Assembly (NCBI RefSeq): GCF_000253295.1
Contig: NC_015717.1
Span: 868,001 to 932,000 of the forward strand
DNA: 64,000 bases
Direction: 5' to 3'
DNA from: Hyphomicrobium sp. MC1
GTDB lineage: Bacteria; Pseudomonadota; Alphaproteobacteria; Rhizobiales; Hyphomicrobiaceae
In this document: positions 36,910 through 46,207 of the stretch, piece by piece
Position numbering within the stretch: the first letter of the stretch is position 1
How the letters are laid out: the number at the start of each line of letters is the position of its first letter
Position numbers and translations under genes: made by a program
The notes under the pieces: model-generated
Seen by the model: only the letters and a program-made list of their open reading frames with translations
The model's database searches: none
What the model was told of the DNA's origin: nothing

Positions 36910-38046
36910 TCATGCTGGTCCGGGCACGGCGCTCTGCTCGCGGGCCGCGCTGAAGCCCGGAAGCGACGGTAGACCGGGGGAGCGGGCTGCGAGGACCTTG
37001 AAGCGCCCTCCCATGCCGTTGGGGGCGAGCAAGCGAGCGACGCCGGTTTCGATTTCGGCCGCGCGGGCCGGATTGGCCGCCATCAAACGCGAGGCGCGCT
37101 CGACAATGCCGAGAGCACCGAGGAACTCCGCCTGCGTCACGGGGCCATCAAGCGCCAGACCGGCGCGATGCAGCGTCGAGGCGAGATCGTAGAAGTTGAT
37201 GTGCACCGTCAGGTCGGCTTCGCCCGGCGACGTCAACGGAGATTCATACTTATGCGCCCGGACCGCTTGCAGCGTGTCGCCGGCGGCCGGTGTGGTGTGG
37301 CCGTAGTCGACCATAAGAAAGGCGATGGGGCCGCGTTCGGAGAGTGCTTGCAGGGCGTCGGCAAGCTGGTCGAGGCGCTGGCTCTCGATGACGGTTCCGG
37401 GCGGGGCGCCGGGCAGCAGGGCTTCGAAGGCATCGCGCGGGCATTCGCCGTCGATTGCGGTGAATTGCAGGTCGCCGCGGGCATCGAGGGTCACGGCGCG
37501 GATGTGCCAGCCCGATGCGGTCTTGACCCATTGGGCGACCGGCCAGGCATCGAGAAATTCGTTGGCGAAGATGATGGCCGGCGGGTTGATCTCATCGAGC
37601 TCGCGGCCCCAGCTCAGCACGTGGCGGAATTCCGACAGAGTTGCAGTTTGCAACTCGATCAGGGATTCGCTGGCTTCGACGAGATGCACGCGCGTGACGT
37701 TCGAGAAGCCGGGGACGATGCGGGCGGCGCGAAGAATATCGCGCATCATGGTGCCGCGTCCGGGGCCGTATTCGACGATGGTGATTGGGTTGGGAGCGCC
37801 GAGCACGCCCTGCCAGACGACGCCGGCCCAGACGCCCAGAAGCTCGCCAAAGACCTGCGATACGTCGGCGGCGGTGATGAAGTCGCCCGATGCGCCGAAC
37901 ACCTGCTGACGGCGATAGTAGCCGTAGTCCGCATCCCAAAGGCAGGCGGACATGTAGCTATCGACCGTCATGGGCCCGTCGCGGCGAATCCGTTCCTTGA
38001 TCCGCCGGGCGAGCGGTGTATCGCGACGCAGGCCGTTATCGATCAC
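36910..38046 (-). CDS. SAM-dependent methyltransferase, MidA/NDUFAF7 family
   Basis: The 378-residue protein begins LARRIKERIRRDGPMTVDSYM and carries YYRRQQVFGASGDFITAADVSQVFGELLG as its conserved block (quoted in parts: GASGDFITAADVSQVFGELL) and the SAM motif ITIVEYGPGRGTMMRDIL. Mitochondrial NDUFAF7 methylates an arginine of complex I NDUFS2; bacterial members probably do the same or act on other proteins. It overlaps lgt by 4 nt upstream and is followed by pgeF, an arrangement common in Rhizobiales. Confidence 0.92.
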   Translation of the reverse strand: MIDNGLRRDTPLARRIKERIRRDGPMTVDSYMSACLWDADYGYYRRQQVFGASGDFITAADVSQVFGELLGVWAGVVWQGVLGAPNPITIVEYGPGRGTMMRDILRAARIVPGFSNVTRVHLVEASESLIELQTATLSEFRHVLSWGRELDEINPPAIIFANEFLDAWPVAQWVKTASGWHIRAVTLDARGDLQFTAIDGECPRDAFEALLPGAPPGTVIESQRLDQLADALQALSERGPIAFLMVDYGHTTPAAGDTLQAVRAHKYESPLTSPGEADLTVHINFYDLASTLHRAGLALDGPVTQAEFLGALGIVERASRLMAANPARAAEIETGVARLLAPNGMGGRFKVLAARSPGLPSLPGFSAAREQSAVPGPA

Positions 38047-38885
38047 ACCGCAGCCTTTCCGGGCTCGCTCTTGTTATGACAGGCGGTCCAGATCAGATAG
38101 ATCCCCAGAATAACCATCGGCACGCAGTACATCTGACCGGCCGTGAAGGGACCGATGTTCATGATGTTATAGGGCTCGGGCTCGCGGAAGATCTCCGAGA
38201 AGCTGCGGGCGATGGCGTACCAGATCATCCAGATGCCGGTCGTCAGTCCGGGGCGCTTCAGCGAGGAGAAGTGGTGGGTGGCGATCCGCAAGATGATGAA
38301 CATCACGATGCCTTCGAGCGCCGCCTCATAAAGCTGGCTCGGATGGCGCGGGTTGTCGCCGCCGTTGGGAAAGACCATGCCGACCCAGGCGTCGGTCACG
38401 CGGCCCCAGTGCTCGGAATTGATGAAATTGGCGATCCGGCCAAAGAAAAGGCCGAAGGGTACGGACGCACAGACGAGGTCCGCCACGGACCGGGCTGACA
38501 CTTTGTAGATGTAAGCGAATACGAAGATCAGGATGGCGCAGCCGATGACGCCGCCATGGAAGCTCATCCCGCCCTTCCAGACCTTCACCATCTCCAGAGG
38601 ATGCGAGAAGTAGAAATCGGGGTCGTAGAGAAAGATCTGACCGAGGCGGCCGCCGATGATGACACCAAAGGTCATGAAGAGCAGAAGGTCGTCGATGCGT
38701 TCGAGCGTCATCGGCGGTTTGTTGCCCGCCCAGAGCCGCGGGGTCGAAACCAAGTTGCGGATATACCACCAGCCGAGCAAAAGGCCGGCCATATACGAGA
38801 GGCCGTACCATTTGACGGCGACTGGCCCGAGATGGATCGCGACCGGGTCGATATCGGGGTAGGTGAGAAGGGCGAGGGGTGTCAT
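38043..38885 (-). CDS. lgt: Prolipoprotein diacylglyceryl transferase
   Basis: A 280-residue, seven-helix membrane enzyme. The Lgt signature is GRIANFINSEHWGRVTD (residues near 150), with FHGGVIGCAILIF before it. It moves diacylglycerol from phosphatidylglycerol to the lipobox Cys of prolipoproteins such as those encoded at 34822 and 50256. It starts the lgt-midA-pgeF operon and overlaps midA by 4 nt. Confidence 0.96.
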   Translation of the reverse strand: MTPLALLTYPDIDPVAIHLGPVAVKWYGLSYMAGLLLGWWYIRNLVSTPRLWAGNKPPMTLERIDDLLLFMTFGVIIGGRLGQIFLYDPDFYFSHPLEMVKVWKGGMSFHGGVIGCAILIFVFAYIYKVSARSVADLVCASVPFGLFFGRIANFINSEHWGRVTDAWVGMVFPNGGDNPRHPSQLYEAALEGIVMFIILRIATHHFSSLKRPGLTTGIWMIWYAIARSFSEIFREPEPYNIMNIGPFTAGQMYCVPMVILGIYLIWTACHNKSEPGKAAV

Positions 38886-39080
38886 CGGCTCTCCGGGCGA
38901 GGTTTCGCAAATGGCCGTATCGAGTTACCAGGGAAGGCCGGTCTTAGGCCGCGTTGTTTGGGTAACGCCGTCTTAATGTCAAGCATGCATCCGGCAGACC
39001 CAAGATGAGAATGTCGTAAGCTTGCAGCCATGCCTGCCTATCGCCATAGTTGAATAACCGTTCCAATCCGAGATCTTGAA

Positions 39081-39359
39081 ATGACCCAGACGACCAACAA
39101 ATTCTTCGACGACTTTGCCAAGCTCATGACAGACGCAGCGGGTGCGGCAGAGGGCTTCAAGAAAGAAACCGAGGCTGTTTTTCGGGGCCAAGCCGAAAAG
39201 TTCCTGCGGGATATGAATGTCGTGACGCGCGAGGATTTCGAAGCGGTGCGCGAAATGGCGCAGAAGGCGCGGCAGGAAAACGAGGCGCTGGCGGCGCGCA
39301 TCGCGGAGCTGGAAGCCAAGCTCTCGAAGCTTTCGCCGCAGGGCGGCACCGCTGCCTAA
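39081..39359 (+). CDS. ubiK: Ubiquinone accessory factor UbiK / BMFP family
   Basis: The 92-residue protein has an amphipathic N-terminal helix (FFDDFAKLMTDAAGAAEGF) and a C-terminal coiled coil (RQENEALAARIAELEAKLSK) of UbiK/YqiC pattern, with the conserved MNVVTREDFEAVREM between. In E. coli UbiK binds UbiJ and assists ubiquinone synthesis, and the related BMFP fuses membranes. It is divergent from lgt, whose promoter lies in the 195-nt gap. No operon partner is evident. Confidence 0.85.
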   Translation: MTQTTNKFFDDFAKLMTDAAGAAEGFKKETEAVFRGQAEKFLRDMNVVTREDFEAVREMAQKARQENEALAARIAELEAKLSKLSPQGGTAA

Positions 39360-39609
39360 AGGCATCCACAGGTTCGAGCGCTTTTCACCAGCAATCGTGG
39401 CCCAAGGCGGCCTTGGCCCCTGTTCCGCCTGGGCTTTGCCACTTTGATCGTGGACAAGATTTCCTGGCCCGCCGGGTCAGCTTGCGACTCGCAGGGCCGT
39501 CTGGTTTTGTCCGGCGCAGCAGCACGAAAGCGGCGCAATTTGGGAAATCCCAATCGCGTGGTTGTTTCGTGGCCATCCCGGCGCGCGGCAGACTGGAGAG
39601 CGATATCAA

Positions 39610-40107
39610 ATGGCAGTTGCGGAACAGGGTTCTGACCGCGTTCTCAATCCGATCGATCTCATCGAACAGCTCGCGCATGCCCATGACTGGCCGTGCGAGC
39701 GCGCGAGCGACGAAGAGCTGACGCTGATCGTTGCGGGTTCCTGGGCCGACTATCACATCTCGATCAACTGGCGTGACGATCTCGAAGCCCTGCACTTGGC
39801 GTGCGCGTTCGATTTCCGGGTGCCAGAAAACCGCCTGACGGAAATGTATCGCCTGATCGCCCAGATCAACGAGCAGCTCTGGCTCGGCCACTTCGATCTG
39901 TGGACCCAGGAAGGGCTCGTGATGTTCCGTCACGCGCTGCTGCTTAACGGTGCCGTCGCGACGGTCCGGCAGTGCGAAGCGATGCTGAAAGCGGCGCTGG
40001 AAGGCTGTGAACGGTATTACCAGGCCTTCCAGTTCGTGGTGTGGGCAGGTAAGGAAAGCCGCGAAGCCCTGGTTTCGACGATGTTCGAGACGCAGGGGCA
40101 GGCTTAA
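39610..40107 (+). CDS. YbjN domain-containing protein
   Basis: A 165-residue cytosolic protein with the YbjN fold pattern: NPIDLIEQLAHAHDWPCERA, LTLIVAGSWADYHISINW, ENRLTEMYRLIAQINEQLW and VMFRHALLLNGAV. YbjN-like proteins are chaperone- or T3S-chaperone-like and affect stress responses in enterics; the role here is unknown. The start follows GGAGAGCG. It precedes proC by 60 nt on the same strand and is commonly beside proC in Rhizobiales. Confidence 0.85.
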   Translation: MAVAEQGSDRVLNPIDLIEQLAHAHDWPCERASDEELTLIVAGSWADYHISINWRDDLEALHLACAFDFRVPENRLTEMYRLIAQINEQLWLGHFDLWTQEGLVMFRHALLLNGAVATVRQCEAMLKAALEGCERYYQAFQFVVWAGKESREALVSTMFETQGQA

Positions 40108-40167
40108 GCCGGGTCCATCGGGCGACGTCTCGACCCACGCCCGGCCACTTTCCAAGGTGTCCGGGTT

Positions 40168-40995
40168 ATGTCTCTGAAATTAGATGGTTCCGTCGTGCTC
40201 GCCGGCGCAGGCAAAATGGGCACAGCGATGCTTGCAGGCTGGCTTGAGCGGGGCCTCGATCCGGCTCAGGTCATCATCCAGGAGCCGAAGCTTTCCGGAG
40301 CCGCCCTCGAACTCGCGCAGAAGCACGGGATCGCGTCGCAGCCGGTTCTGGAACCGCGGTCGCCGCCACCCGCTGTCATCGTCGTCGCGGTGAAGCCTCA
40401 AGCGATGGATGACGTCTTTCCGGCCTTGGCCAAGATCGCGGGGCCACAGACGGTCGTCATGTCAATTGCGGCGGGTAAGACGATTGCGAGCTTCGAGAGG
40501 CATTTGCCGGCTGGTGTTGCCGTTCTACGGGCCATGCCGAATACGCCGGCCGCCATCGGGCGCGGCATCACGGGTGCCGTCGCGAACGCTCATACAACAC
40601 AGTCTCAAAAGGCTGCCTGCGAAGCGCTGCTCGGTGCGGTTGGTGATGTCGTTTGGGTTCCCGAAGAAGACCTGATCGACGCGGTAACGGCGGTGTCGGG
40701 GTCGGGACCTGCCTATGTGTTCCTGCTGGCGGAAGCACTGGCGGACGCTGGCGTTGCGGCGGGGCTCGATGCGGCGACGGCGAAGCGGCTCGCCACTGCC
40801 ACGGTATCAGGTGCCGGTGAGCTTCTGCATCAGTCGAAGACCGATCCAGCGACGCTGCGCCAGAACGTGACGTCACCGGGCGGCACGACGGCGGCTGCGC
40901 TGGCCGTGTTGATGCGCGACGGCAGCGGCCTCAAAGAGCTGATGACGGAAGCGGTGCTGGCGGCGGAAAAACGAGGCCGCGAACTCGGGCATTGA
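40168..40995 (+). CDS. proC: Pyrroline-5-carboxylate reductase
   Basis: The 275-residue enzyme has the NADPH Rossmann motif VVLAGAGKMGTAMLAGWL, VLRAMPNTPAAIGRGITG, and the C-terminal dimer and active-site blocks SGSGPAYVFLLAEALADAGV and TSPGGTTAAALAVL. It reduces pyrroline-5-carboxylate to proline. It follows the YbjN gene by 60 nt and is convergent with the sensor kinase gene. Confidence 0.96.
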   Translation: MSLKLDGSVVLAGAGKMGTAMLAGWLERGLDPAQVIIQEPKLSGAALELAQKHGIASQPVLEPRSPPPAVIVVAVKPQAMDDVFPALAKIAGPQTVVMSIAAGKTIASFERHLPAGVAVLRAMPNTPAAIGRGITGAVANAHTTQSQKAACEALLGAVGDVVWVPEEDLIDAVTAVSGSGPAYVFLLAEALADAGVAAGLDAATAKRLATATVSGAGELLHQSKTDPATLRQNVTSPGGTTAAALAVLMRDGSGLKELMTEAVLAAEKRGRELGH

Positions 40996-41238
40996 CCAGG
41001 GCTGGGAAATTGGTCTCGCCCGAGGTTCGCGACCTTCGATTGGCGTTCCCGTGGGTTGGCGACCCACAGCGTGGAACTTCGGTTCCGGCGACTGCAGCCT
41101 TGGAGGACACCTTCGCCGTAGTCGGACGGGAAATCGTGCCGGAACCGATGTGCAGAAATTGTAACTTCATAACGTTACGGTCAAATCACAAGGGCGTGTG
41201 CCACGCGCGCCAAATTTGTGATCGACGGCCAAATTTCT

Positions 41239-42651
41239 CTATTGCGGCAAAGAGATAATGGCGCGGAGGCCGCCCATCGAACTCTCGCCCAATGCGATCT
41301 CGCCGCCGTGGCTTTTGGCGATGTCGCGGGCGATGACGAGCCCCAAGCCGCTGTTGCCCTCGTCCTGATTGCGAGCGTGGTCCAGCCGATAGAACGGCCG
41401 GAAAACGTTCTCGCGTTCGTCCTCGGGAATGCCGGGACCGTCGTCATCGACCTCGATGCGGACCCAGCGGCCTTCGGGTGCCACACGAATGATGATGCGG
41501 TCGCCGAAGCGGGCGGCGTTGGTGACGAGGTTCATGATGGCGCGTTTCAGGGCCTGCCGCTTCAACGGCAGGATGATGTCGCCCTTGCTCTTGCGGATCT
41601 TGAGTTCGATCGAGCAAGCGTAGATCGACGCATCGTCGACGATCTCTTCGAGAAGCTCCTTGAGGTTCGTCGGCTTGGCTTCCTCGCCGCCGTCGCCTTT
41701 CGCGAAGGCTAGGTAGTCTTCGAGCATGTGCTGCATCTCGTCGACGTCGGCGGAGAGTGCGCGCGTCTCCGGTGTATCTTCGAGCAGGGCAAGCTCAAGC
41801 TTGAAACGGGTTAGGACGGTGCGCAGGTCATGGCTGACACCTGCCAGCATCGTCGTACGCTGCTCGACGTGCTGCTTGATGCGGTCGCGCATCTGCAGGA
41901 AGGCGAGCGCGGCCTGGCGCACCTCGCGCGCGCCACGCGGGCGGAAATCCTCCGGGATGCCGCGGCCTTTGCCGAAAGCGTCGGCGGCATCGGCAAGGCG
42001 CAGAATGGGTCTGATCTGATTGCGCAGGAACAGGATCGCGACCGTCAGCAGAATGACGGACGAGCCGACCATCCACAGCAGGAAGATGTGCGAGTTCGAG
42101 GCATACGTCTGGCTGCGGGTGGCGACGAAACGCAAGATCGCATCGTCGAGCTTCACGCGGATCTCGACGTTCTGATCGCCGACGGTGTTGATCCAGAACG
42201 GCAGCTGTACGTGCTTGCGCAATTCGTTCGAGAGCGCGCGATCAAGTAGGCGAAAGAACGGTTTCGGACCAGGCGGCGGCAGGTCGCCGCTTGGCAGCAC
42301 TTCCATTTGCAGGTTGAGGCGATCGCGCGCGAGGTCGATGATCTTTTGGGGACCTTCGCGTTTCGCCATGTCCTCGTAGACTTCGATCACGGCCGCGATG
42401 TCGCGCGCGGTCGCTTCCGAAAGCCGGCGCGTAACGGCTTGCCAGTGCCGTTCCATGAACGCGAATGCGATCACGCCTTCGAGGACGACGATGGGCGTGA
42501 TGATGATCAGCAGCGCGCGGGCATAAAGCCCTTTCGGCAGCATCTCGGAGCCGAGACCCAGGATGCGCATGACGATCGGGTGCTCGCGAAAGCGCTGATA
42601 GCGCGCGGCGAGGCTGCCGGTCTCCGGGGTCGTTTCGGGCACAACGGCCAT
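41239..42651 (-). CDS. EnvZ-like sensor histidine kinase
   Basis: The 470-residue kinase has two membrane helices (about residues 44-66 and 189-209) around a ~120-residue periplasmic sensor, a HAMP linker, a dimerisation/phosphoacceptor helix LAGVSHDLRTVLTRFKLEL with His274, and an ATPase domain with NLVTNAARFGDRI (N box), DDGPGIPEDERENVF (G1) and NSGLGLVIARDIAKSHGG (G2). It pairs with the OmpR-type regulator 47 nt upstream. The signal is unknown; the periplasmic domain has no recognised ligand motif. Confidence 0.92.
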   Translation of the reverse strand: MAVVPETTPETGSLAARYQRFREHPIVMRILGLGSEMLPKGLYARALLIIITPIVVLEGVIAFAFMERHWQAVTRRLSEATARDIAAVIEVYEDMAKREGPQKIIDLARDRLNLQMEVLPSGDLPPPGPKPFFRLLDRALSNELRKHVQLPFWINTVGDQNVEIRVKLDDAILRFVATRSQTYASNSHIFLLWMVGSSVILLTVAILFLRNQIRPILRLADAADAFGKGRGIPEDFRPRGAREVRQAALAFLQMRDRIKQHVEQRTTMLAGVSHDLRTVLTRFKLELALLEDTPETRALSADVDEMQHMLEDYLAFAKGDGGEEAKPTNLKELLEEIVDDASIYACSIELKIRKSKGDIILPLKRQALKRAIMNLVTNAARFGDRIIIRVAPEGRWVRIEVDDDGPGIPEDERENVFRPFYRLDHARNQDEGNSGLGLVIARDIAKSHGGEIALGESSMGGLRAIISLPQ

Positions 42652-42698
42652 GGGATGCTATCCGCCTTGCGCCGGTCGGCCCGAGCGCGCTGTTACGG

Positions 42699-43406
42699 TC
42701 AATCGGTGTAGAGGATGTAGCCTTTGCCTCTGACCGTTTGCAAATAGACCGGGTTCGAAGGGTCGGCTTCGATCTTGCGCCGGAGGCGGTTGATCTGGAC
42801 GTCGATGGCGCGCTCGCTGCCAGTGCTGTCGTCACTCGACAGTTCATGGCGCGGGACGGCGACGCCGATGCGTTGCGAGAAGAGGCGCAAAAGATCGCGC
42901 TCGCGCTCGGTCAACTTGATGGCTTCGTCATCGCGCTTGAGTTCGCCGCGCGTGATGTTGAAGACGCAGCCGCCCATGCGGATTTCATCGCGCTGGGCGG
43001 ATTGCGTCTGGCCGCGGCGAAGAATATTGCGCAAGCGGAGCAGCAACTCGCGCGGATCGAACGGTTTCGAAACGTAGTCGTCAACGCCGGCTTCGAGGCC
43101 TGAAATGCGATCCTCGGCTTCGGCGAGTGCGGTCAGCATGCAGATCGGCACCGGACGCGTCAGCTTCAGGTCGCGGGCAAGCGACAAGCCGCTTTCGCCT
43201 GGCATCATGACGTCGAGCAGCACCAGGTCGAACGCCAGTCCGCGCATGTAGGATCGTGCGGAGGCAGCGTCAGACGCTTCGGTGACGCGGAAGCCGTTGC
43301 TCGAAAGAAAGCGGCCGAGCAGTCCGCGGATTTTCTGGTCGTCATCGACGACGAGGATGTGCGGGGCATTATCGGCCAAAGGTTCAGTTCGGTCCGGTGC
43401 CATCAT
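42699..43406 (-). CDS. OmpR-family response regulator
   Basis: A 235-residue regulator: receiver domain HILVVDDDQKIRGLL with phospho-acceptor Asp65 in LVLLDVMMPGESG, the switch Thr/Ala region MLTALAEAED and SKPFDPREL, then a winged-helix C-terminus ending TVRGKGYILYTD. Its ATG overlaps the stop of the MarR gene by 4 nt. It is the cognate partner of the downstream kinase. The target genes are unknown; it may regulate outer-membrane proteins as OmpR does. Confidence 0.93.
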   Translation of the reverse strand: MMAPDRTEPLADNAPHILVVDDDQKIRGLLGRFLSSNGFRVTEASDAASARSYMRGLAFDLVLLDVMMPGESGLSLARDLKLTRPVPICMLTALAEAEDRISGLEAGVDDYVSKPFDPRELLLRLRNILRRGQTQSAQRDEIRMGGCVFNITRGELKRDDEAIKLTERERDLLRLFSQRIGVAVPRHELSSDDSTGSERAIDVQINRLRRKIEADPSNPVYLQTVRGKGYILYTD

Positions 43407-43993
43407 GGTTCCCGTGGGTTGCAACCAGGTTCGGGCGAGGGCAGTCCGCCGTGCTCGCTACGGATAAGGCTTTCGACACGATGCTTGTCCTTTTCGGAAA
43501 TCATCGCGAAGAGAAAATTCCTTGCAACGGTGTCGGCGTTTTCGCCGAGCCCGGCAAGAGCCCCTTCAATCCGTTTGGCCTGGATTTGTGTCAGTTTATC
43601 GGTCAAACGCGCGCCCTTTGCCGACAGATAGAGGCGGCGTTCTCGGCGATCCTCGTTGCCCGCTTTCTGGATGATGAAGCCCTCATCGACGAGCTGTTTC
43701 AAGACGCGCGCTAATGACTGTTTTGTAATCTGCAAAATATCGAGCAGTTCCGCGACCTTCAGGCCGGGATTGCGGTGCACGAAGTGCAGGACGCGGTGGT
43801 GCGCGCGCCCGAAGCCGTATTGCTCAAGTATCGTGTCCGGGTCGCAAGTAAAGCCCCGATACGCAAAGTAAAACAGCTCGATACAGGCGATCAGGTCGGC
43901 ATTGGGAGAGCGTCGGCCAGCGTCCTGGGCGTGGGAGGGCTGTCCCGGTGCGCCGCGATGTTCTGACGGGCCTTCTGACGTTATGTCAGTCAT
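43403..43993 (-). CDS. MarR-family transcriptional regulator
   Basis: A 196-residue winged-helix repressor. The core YGFGRAHHRVLHFVHRNPGL, KVAELLDILQITKQSLARVL (recognition helix) and NEDRRERRLYLSAKG (wing) is MarR-like. It heads an operon with the OmpR-type regulator and EnvZ-type kinase and faces ilvE. The long N-terminus (residues 1-30) is hydrophilic and unique. A 20-bp palindrome in the divergent promoter region may be its operator. Confidence 0.9.
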   Translation of the reverse strand: MTDITSEGPSEHRGAPGQPSHAQDAGRRSPNADLIACIELFYFAYRGFTCDPDTILEQYGFGRAHHRVLHFVHRNPGLKVAELLDILQITKQSLARVLKQLVDEGFIIQKAGNEDRRERRLYLSAKGARLTDKLTQIQAKRIEGALAGLGENADTVARNFLFAMISEKDKHRVESLIRSEHGGLPSPEPGCNPREP

Positions 43994-44025
43994 GTTGACT
44001 TATTGGCCTCGATTGTATTCTGTTG

Positions 44026-44045
44026 CAAGCCAATTTGGTGGCTTG
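44026..44045. promoter_or_regulatory. Palindrome in the MarR/ilvE divergent promoter
   Basis: CAAGCCA-N6-TGGCTTG is a perfect inverted repeat of 7-bp arms, 33 nt upstream of the MarR start codon and 150 nt upstream of ilvE. The size and placement suit a MarR dimer, so autoregulation is a reasonable guess. Confidence 0.5.
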
Positions 44046-44194
44046 TCCCGCAGGTCCATAGTCTTGCACGCGGCGCACTGAAATATCGGTTTTCCGAGCA
44101 TTTCAGCCTGCCTGGCCCGTCCGTGACGGACCGCGCGACATACACCACCACTTCAAATTCGCCAATGATAAAGACCAGGAAGGATTACGCTGGC

Positions 44195-45091
44195 ATGGCC
44201 GACCTTATTCCGTTTCACGATCGCGACGGGTTCATCTGGATGGATGGAGCGCTCGTTCCCTGGCGCGACGCGAACGTTCATATCCTGACGCACGGGCTGC
44301 ACTACGCCAGCTCGGTGTTCGAGGGCGAGCGCGCCTACGACGGCGAGATCTTCAAGCTGACCGAGCATAGCGAGCGGCTGATCGAAAGCGCCCGGATCCT
44401 CGACTTTACAATTCCGTACACCGTCGCCGAAATCGACCAAGCCTGCCGGGATGTCGTTGCCGCCAACAAACTGTCAGACTGCTACGTGCGGCCTGTGGCA
44501 TGGCGCGGCAGCGAGCAGATGGGTGTTTCGGCGCAGAACTCGAAGATCCATCTTGCCGTCGCTGCCTGGGACTGGGGTTCCTATTTCCCGATGGAACAGC
44601 GGCTGAAGGGTATTCGCATCACCAATGCCGTTTACCGTCGTCCAGATCCGGCCTGCGCGCCGTCGCGCGCCAAGGCTGCCGGTCTCTACATGATCTGTAC
44701 GCTCGAAAAGCACCGCGCCGAGCGCATGGGCTATTCGGATGCTTTGATGCTCGATTGGAAGGGCCGCGTGGCGGAATGCACCGGCGCCAACATCTTCTTC
44801 GTCAAGGACGGCGTCATTCATACGCCGACGGCCGATTGCTTCCTTAACGGCATCACGCGGCGGACGGTCATTGAGCTGGCGAAAAAACGCGGAATTCAGG
44901 TGATCGAGCGCGATATTATGCCGGACGAGCTGGCGTCATTCTCGGAATGCTTCATCACCGGTACGGCGGCGGAAGTGACGCCGGTTTCGGAGATTGGCGA
45001 GCACAAATACAAGCCGGCTAAAGTCACCGAGACGCTCCTGAACGACTATATGGAACTGGTGAAACCGAAGAAGCGTGTCGCTGCGGAGTAA
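44195..45091 (+). CDS. ilvE: Branched-chain amino acid aminotransferase
   Basis: The 298-residue fold-type IV PLP enzyme has HGLHYASSVFEGERAY, YVRPVAWRGSEQMG, the PLP Lys in SRAKAAGLYMICTLEKHRAE and the E-x-T-G-A-N motif VAECTGANIFFVKDG. It catalyses the last step of Val, Leu and Ile synthesis. I took the ATG of MADLIPFHD, which follows AGGAAGG; an ATG at 44165 adds 10 residues. A strong terminator follows. Confidence 0.95.
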   Translation: MADLIPFHDRDGFIWMDGALVPWRDANVHILTHGLHYASSVFEGERAYDGEIFKLTEHSERLIESARILDFTIPYTVAEIDQACRDVVAANKLSDCYVRPVAWRGSEQMGVSAQNSKIHLAVAAWDWGSYFPMEQRLKGIRITNAVYRRPDPACAPSRAKAAGLYMICTLEKHRAERMGYSDALMLDWKGRVAECTGANIFFVKDGVIHTPTADCFLNGITRRTVIELAKKRGIQVIERDIMPDELASFSECFITGTAAEVTPVSEIGEHKYKPAKVTETLLNDYMELVKPKKRVAAE

Positions 45092-45123
45092 GCCACGTTT
45101 CGAAACTGTTTAGCAGAGATTAG

Positions 45124-45155
45124 CGGGGTGCCGTTTCGACGGCGCTCCGTTTTTT
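45124..45155 (+). terminator. Rho-independent terminator of ilvE
   Basis: CGGGGTGCCGT, loop TTCG, ACGGCGCTCCG (two G-T pairs) and a run of six Ts, 32 nt past the stop. Confidence 0.9.
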
Positions 45156-45233
45156 GTGAAGGCTAGACAATGCCGCGCAATAGAGCCTCAGGCCTAGGCG
45201 CATGTGGCGTGCGAGTTGAAATATGGGCTTGTT

Positions 45234-45530
45234 CTACGCCTTGCGGGCTTCGATTTTGGCGTCGGTGTCGGTGGCCGGCCGGCGCAACATCAGCGGAGCG
45301 CAAATCGCGAAGAGGAATAGAGCAATCACCGCGCCGATCATCAGGATCGTTTTCGAGGACAGCGGCTTGTCGAGCCACAACGCGCCGACGGCGAGAATCG
45401 CACTCCAGAAGGCGGCAGGAATGAGGGAGGCAATCGCGAGACCAGCGAAGCGCGAGAAGCCAGACGGATGAGCCACACGTGTGGTCTCCTCAATGGCGTG
45501 AATCGCGGTCGATGTCGTCGCAGTTCGCAT
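45234..45530 (-). CDS. Small membrane protein, unknown function
   Basis: A 98-residue protein whose ATG is preceded by GAGGAAG five bases away. There are two membrane segments (about residues 30-50, GLAIASLIPAAFWSAILAVG, and 62-79, ILMIGAVIALFLFAICA) and a charged C-terminus DTDAKIEARKA. No family is recognised. It converges with ilvE and has no same-strand partner nearby. Confidence 0.6.
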   Translation of the reverse strand: MRTATTSTAIHAIEETTRVAHPSGFSRFAGLAIASLIPAAFWSAILAVGALWLDKPLSSKTILMIGAVIALFLFAICAPLMLRRPATDTDAKIEARKA

Positions 45531-45828
45531 GGCGGCTTCCTCAGCCCTAAGCCAGTAATATGATTCGCCCCTTAAGCTGGCGGTCGATTGCAGCTCTTCG
45601 ACCAAGGCTATGTTGCGGCATTCAACAAATGGTAAATGCTGCTGCTAAAATGCTACAAATAGGGCGCAATGTAGGGCGAAATGGGGCTATATTCCGTATG
45701 CGCACCAACTGCCTTACGATCTTCTCCTGAGGGTTGTTCCCGAATTTCGCAATCGCGAATACTATGCCGCAGCCTTTTCGCAATCAATAGTGGTGTTTGC
45801 CTCTGTCTGCAATTGTTGGTTGGTGATT

Positions 45829-46200
45829 ATGCACATTGCTCCGGCCGTGCCGATATTAAGGATATTCGACGAGGGGAAGGCCAAAGACTTCTACCTTGGC
45901 TTCTTGGGGTTCACGCTCGACTGGGAACATCGGTTCGAGCCGGGCACGCCGCTTTATGCGCAGATCTCACGGAGCGCCTGCATCATCCATCTCTCCGAGC
46001 ATCATGGGGACGCATCCCCAGGCAGCGCGGTTCGAATTGCCGTCGACGATATTGACGGCTATCACGCTGAGATCATGGGGAAGGGCTACAAGTACATGCG
46101 GCCGGGGATCGAAGCGATGCCGTGGGGGACGCGCGAGATCAAAGTCATCGATCCGTTCTTCAACCGCCTGATGTTCTTCTCGCCCGCGAAGAAGGACTAG
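45829..46200 (+). CDS. Glyoxalase-fold (VOC) superfamily protein
   Basis: A 123-residue single-domain protein: FDEGKAKDFYLGFLGFTLDW, ACIIHLSEHHGD (likely metal His), VDDIDGYHAEIMGKGY and IKVIDPFFNRLMFFSP. This is the pattern of bleomycin-resistance/glyoxalase proteins that bind a small molecule or metal. The exact substrate is unknown and antibiotic resistance should not be assumed. It lies 7 nt before arfB, so the two are probably co-transcribed. Confidence 0.85.
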   Translation: MHIAPAVPILRIFDEGKAKDFYLGFLGFTLDWEHRFEPGTPLYAQISRSACIIHLSEHHGDASPGSAVRIAVDDIDGYHAEIMGKGYKYMRPGIEAMPWGTREIKVIDPFFNRLMFFSPAKKD

Positions 46201-46207
46201 CAGCGCG

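Noticed and set aside
39385..40155. 256-residue minus-strand frame opposite the ybjN-like gene
   Set aside because: Antisense to a recognisable family; composition typical of a shadow frame.
40992..41258. 88-residue frame after proC with a CxxC pair
   Set aside because: It overlaps the proC stop and runs into the kinase gene; one CxxC pair is not enough.
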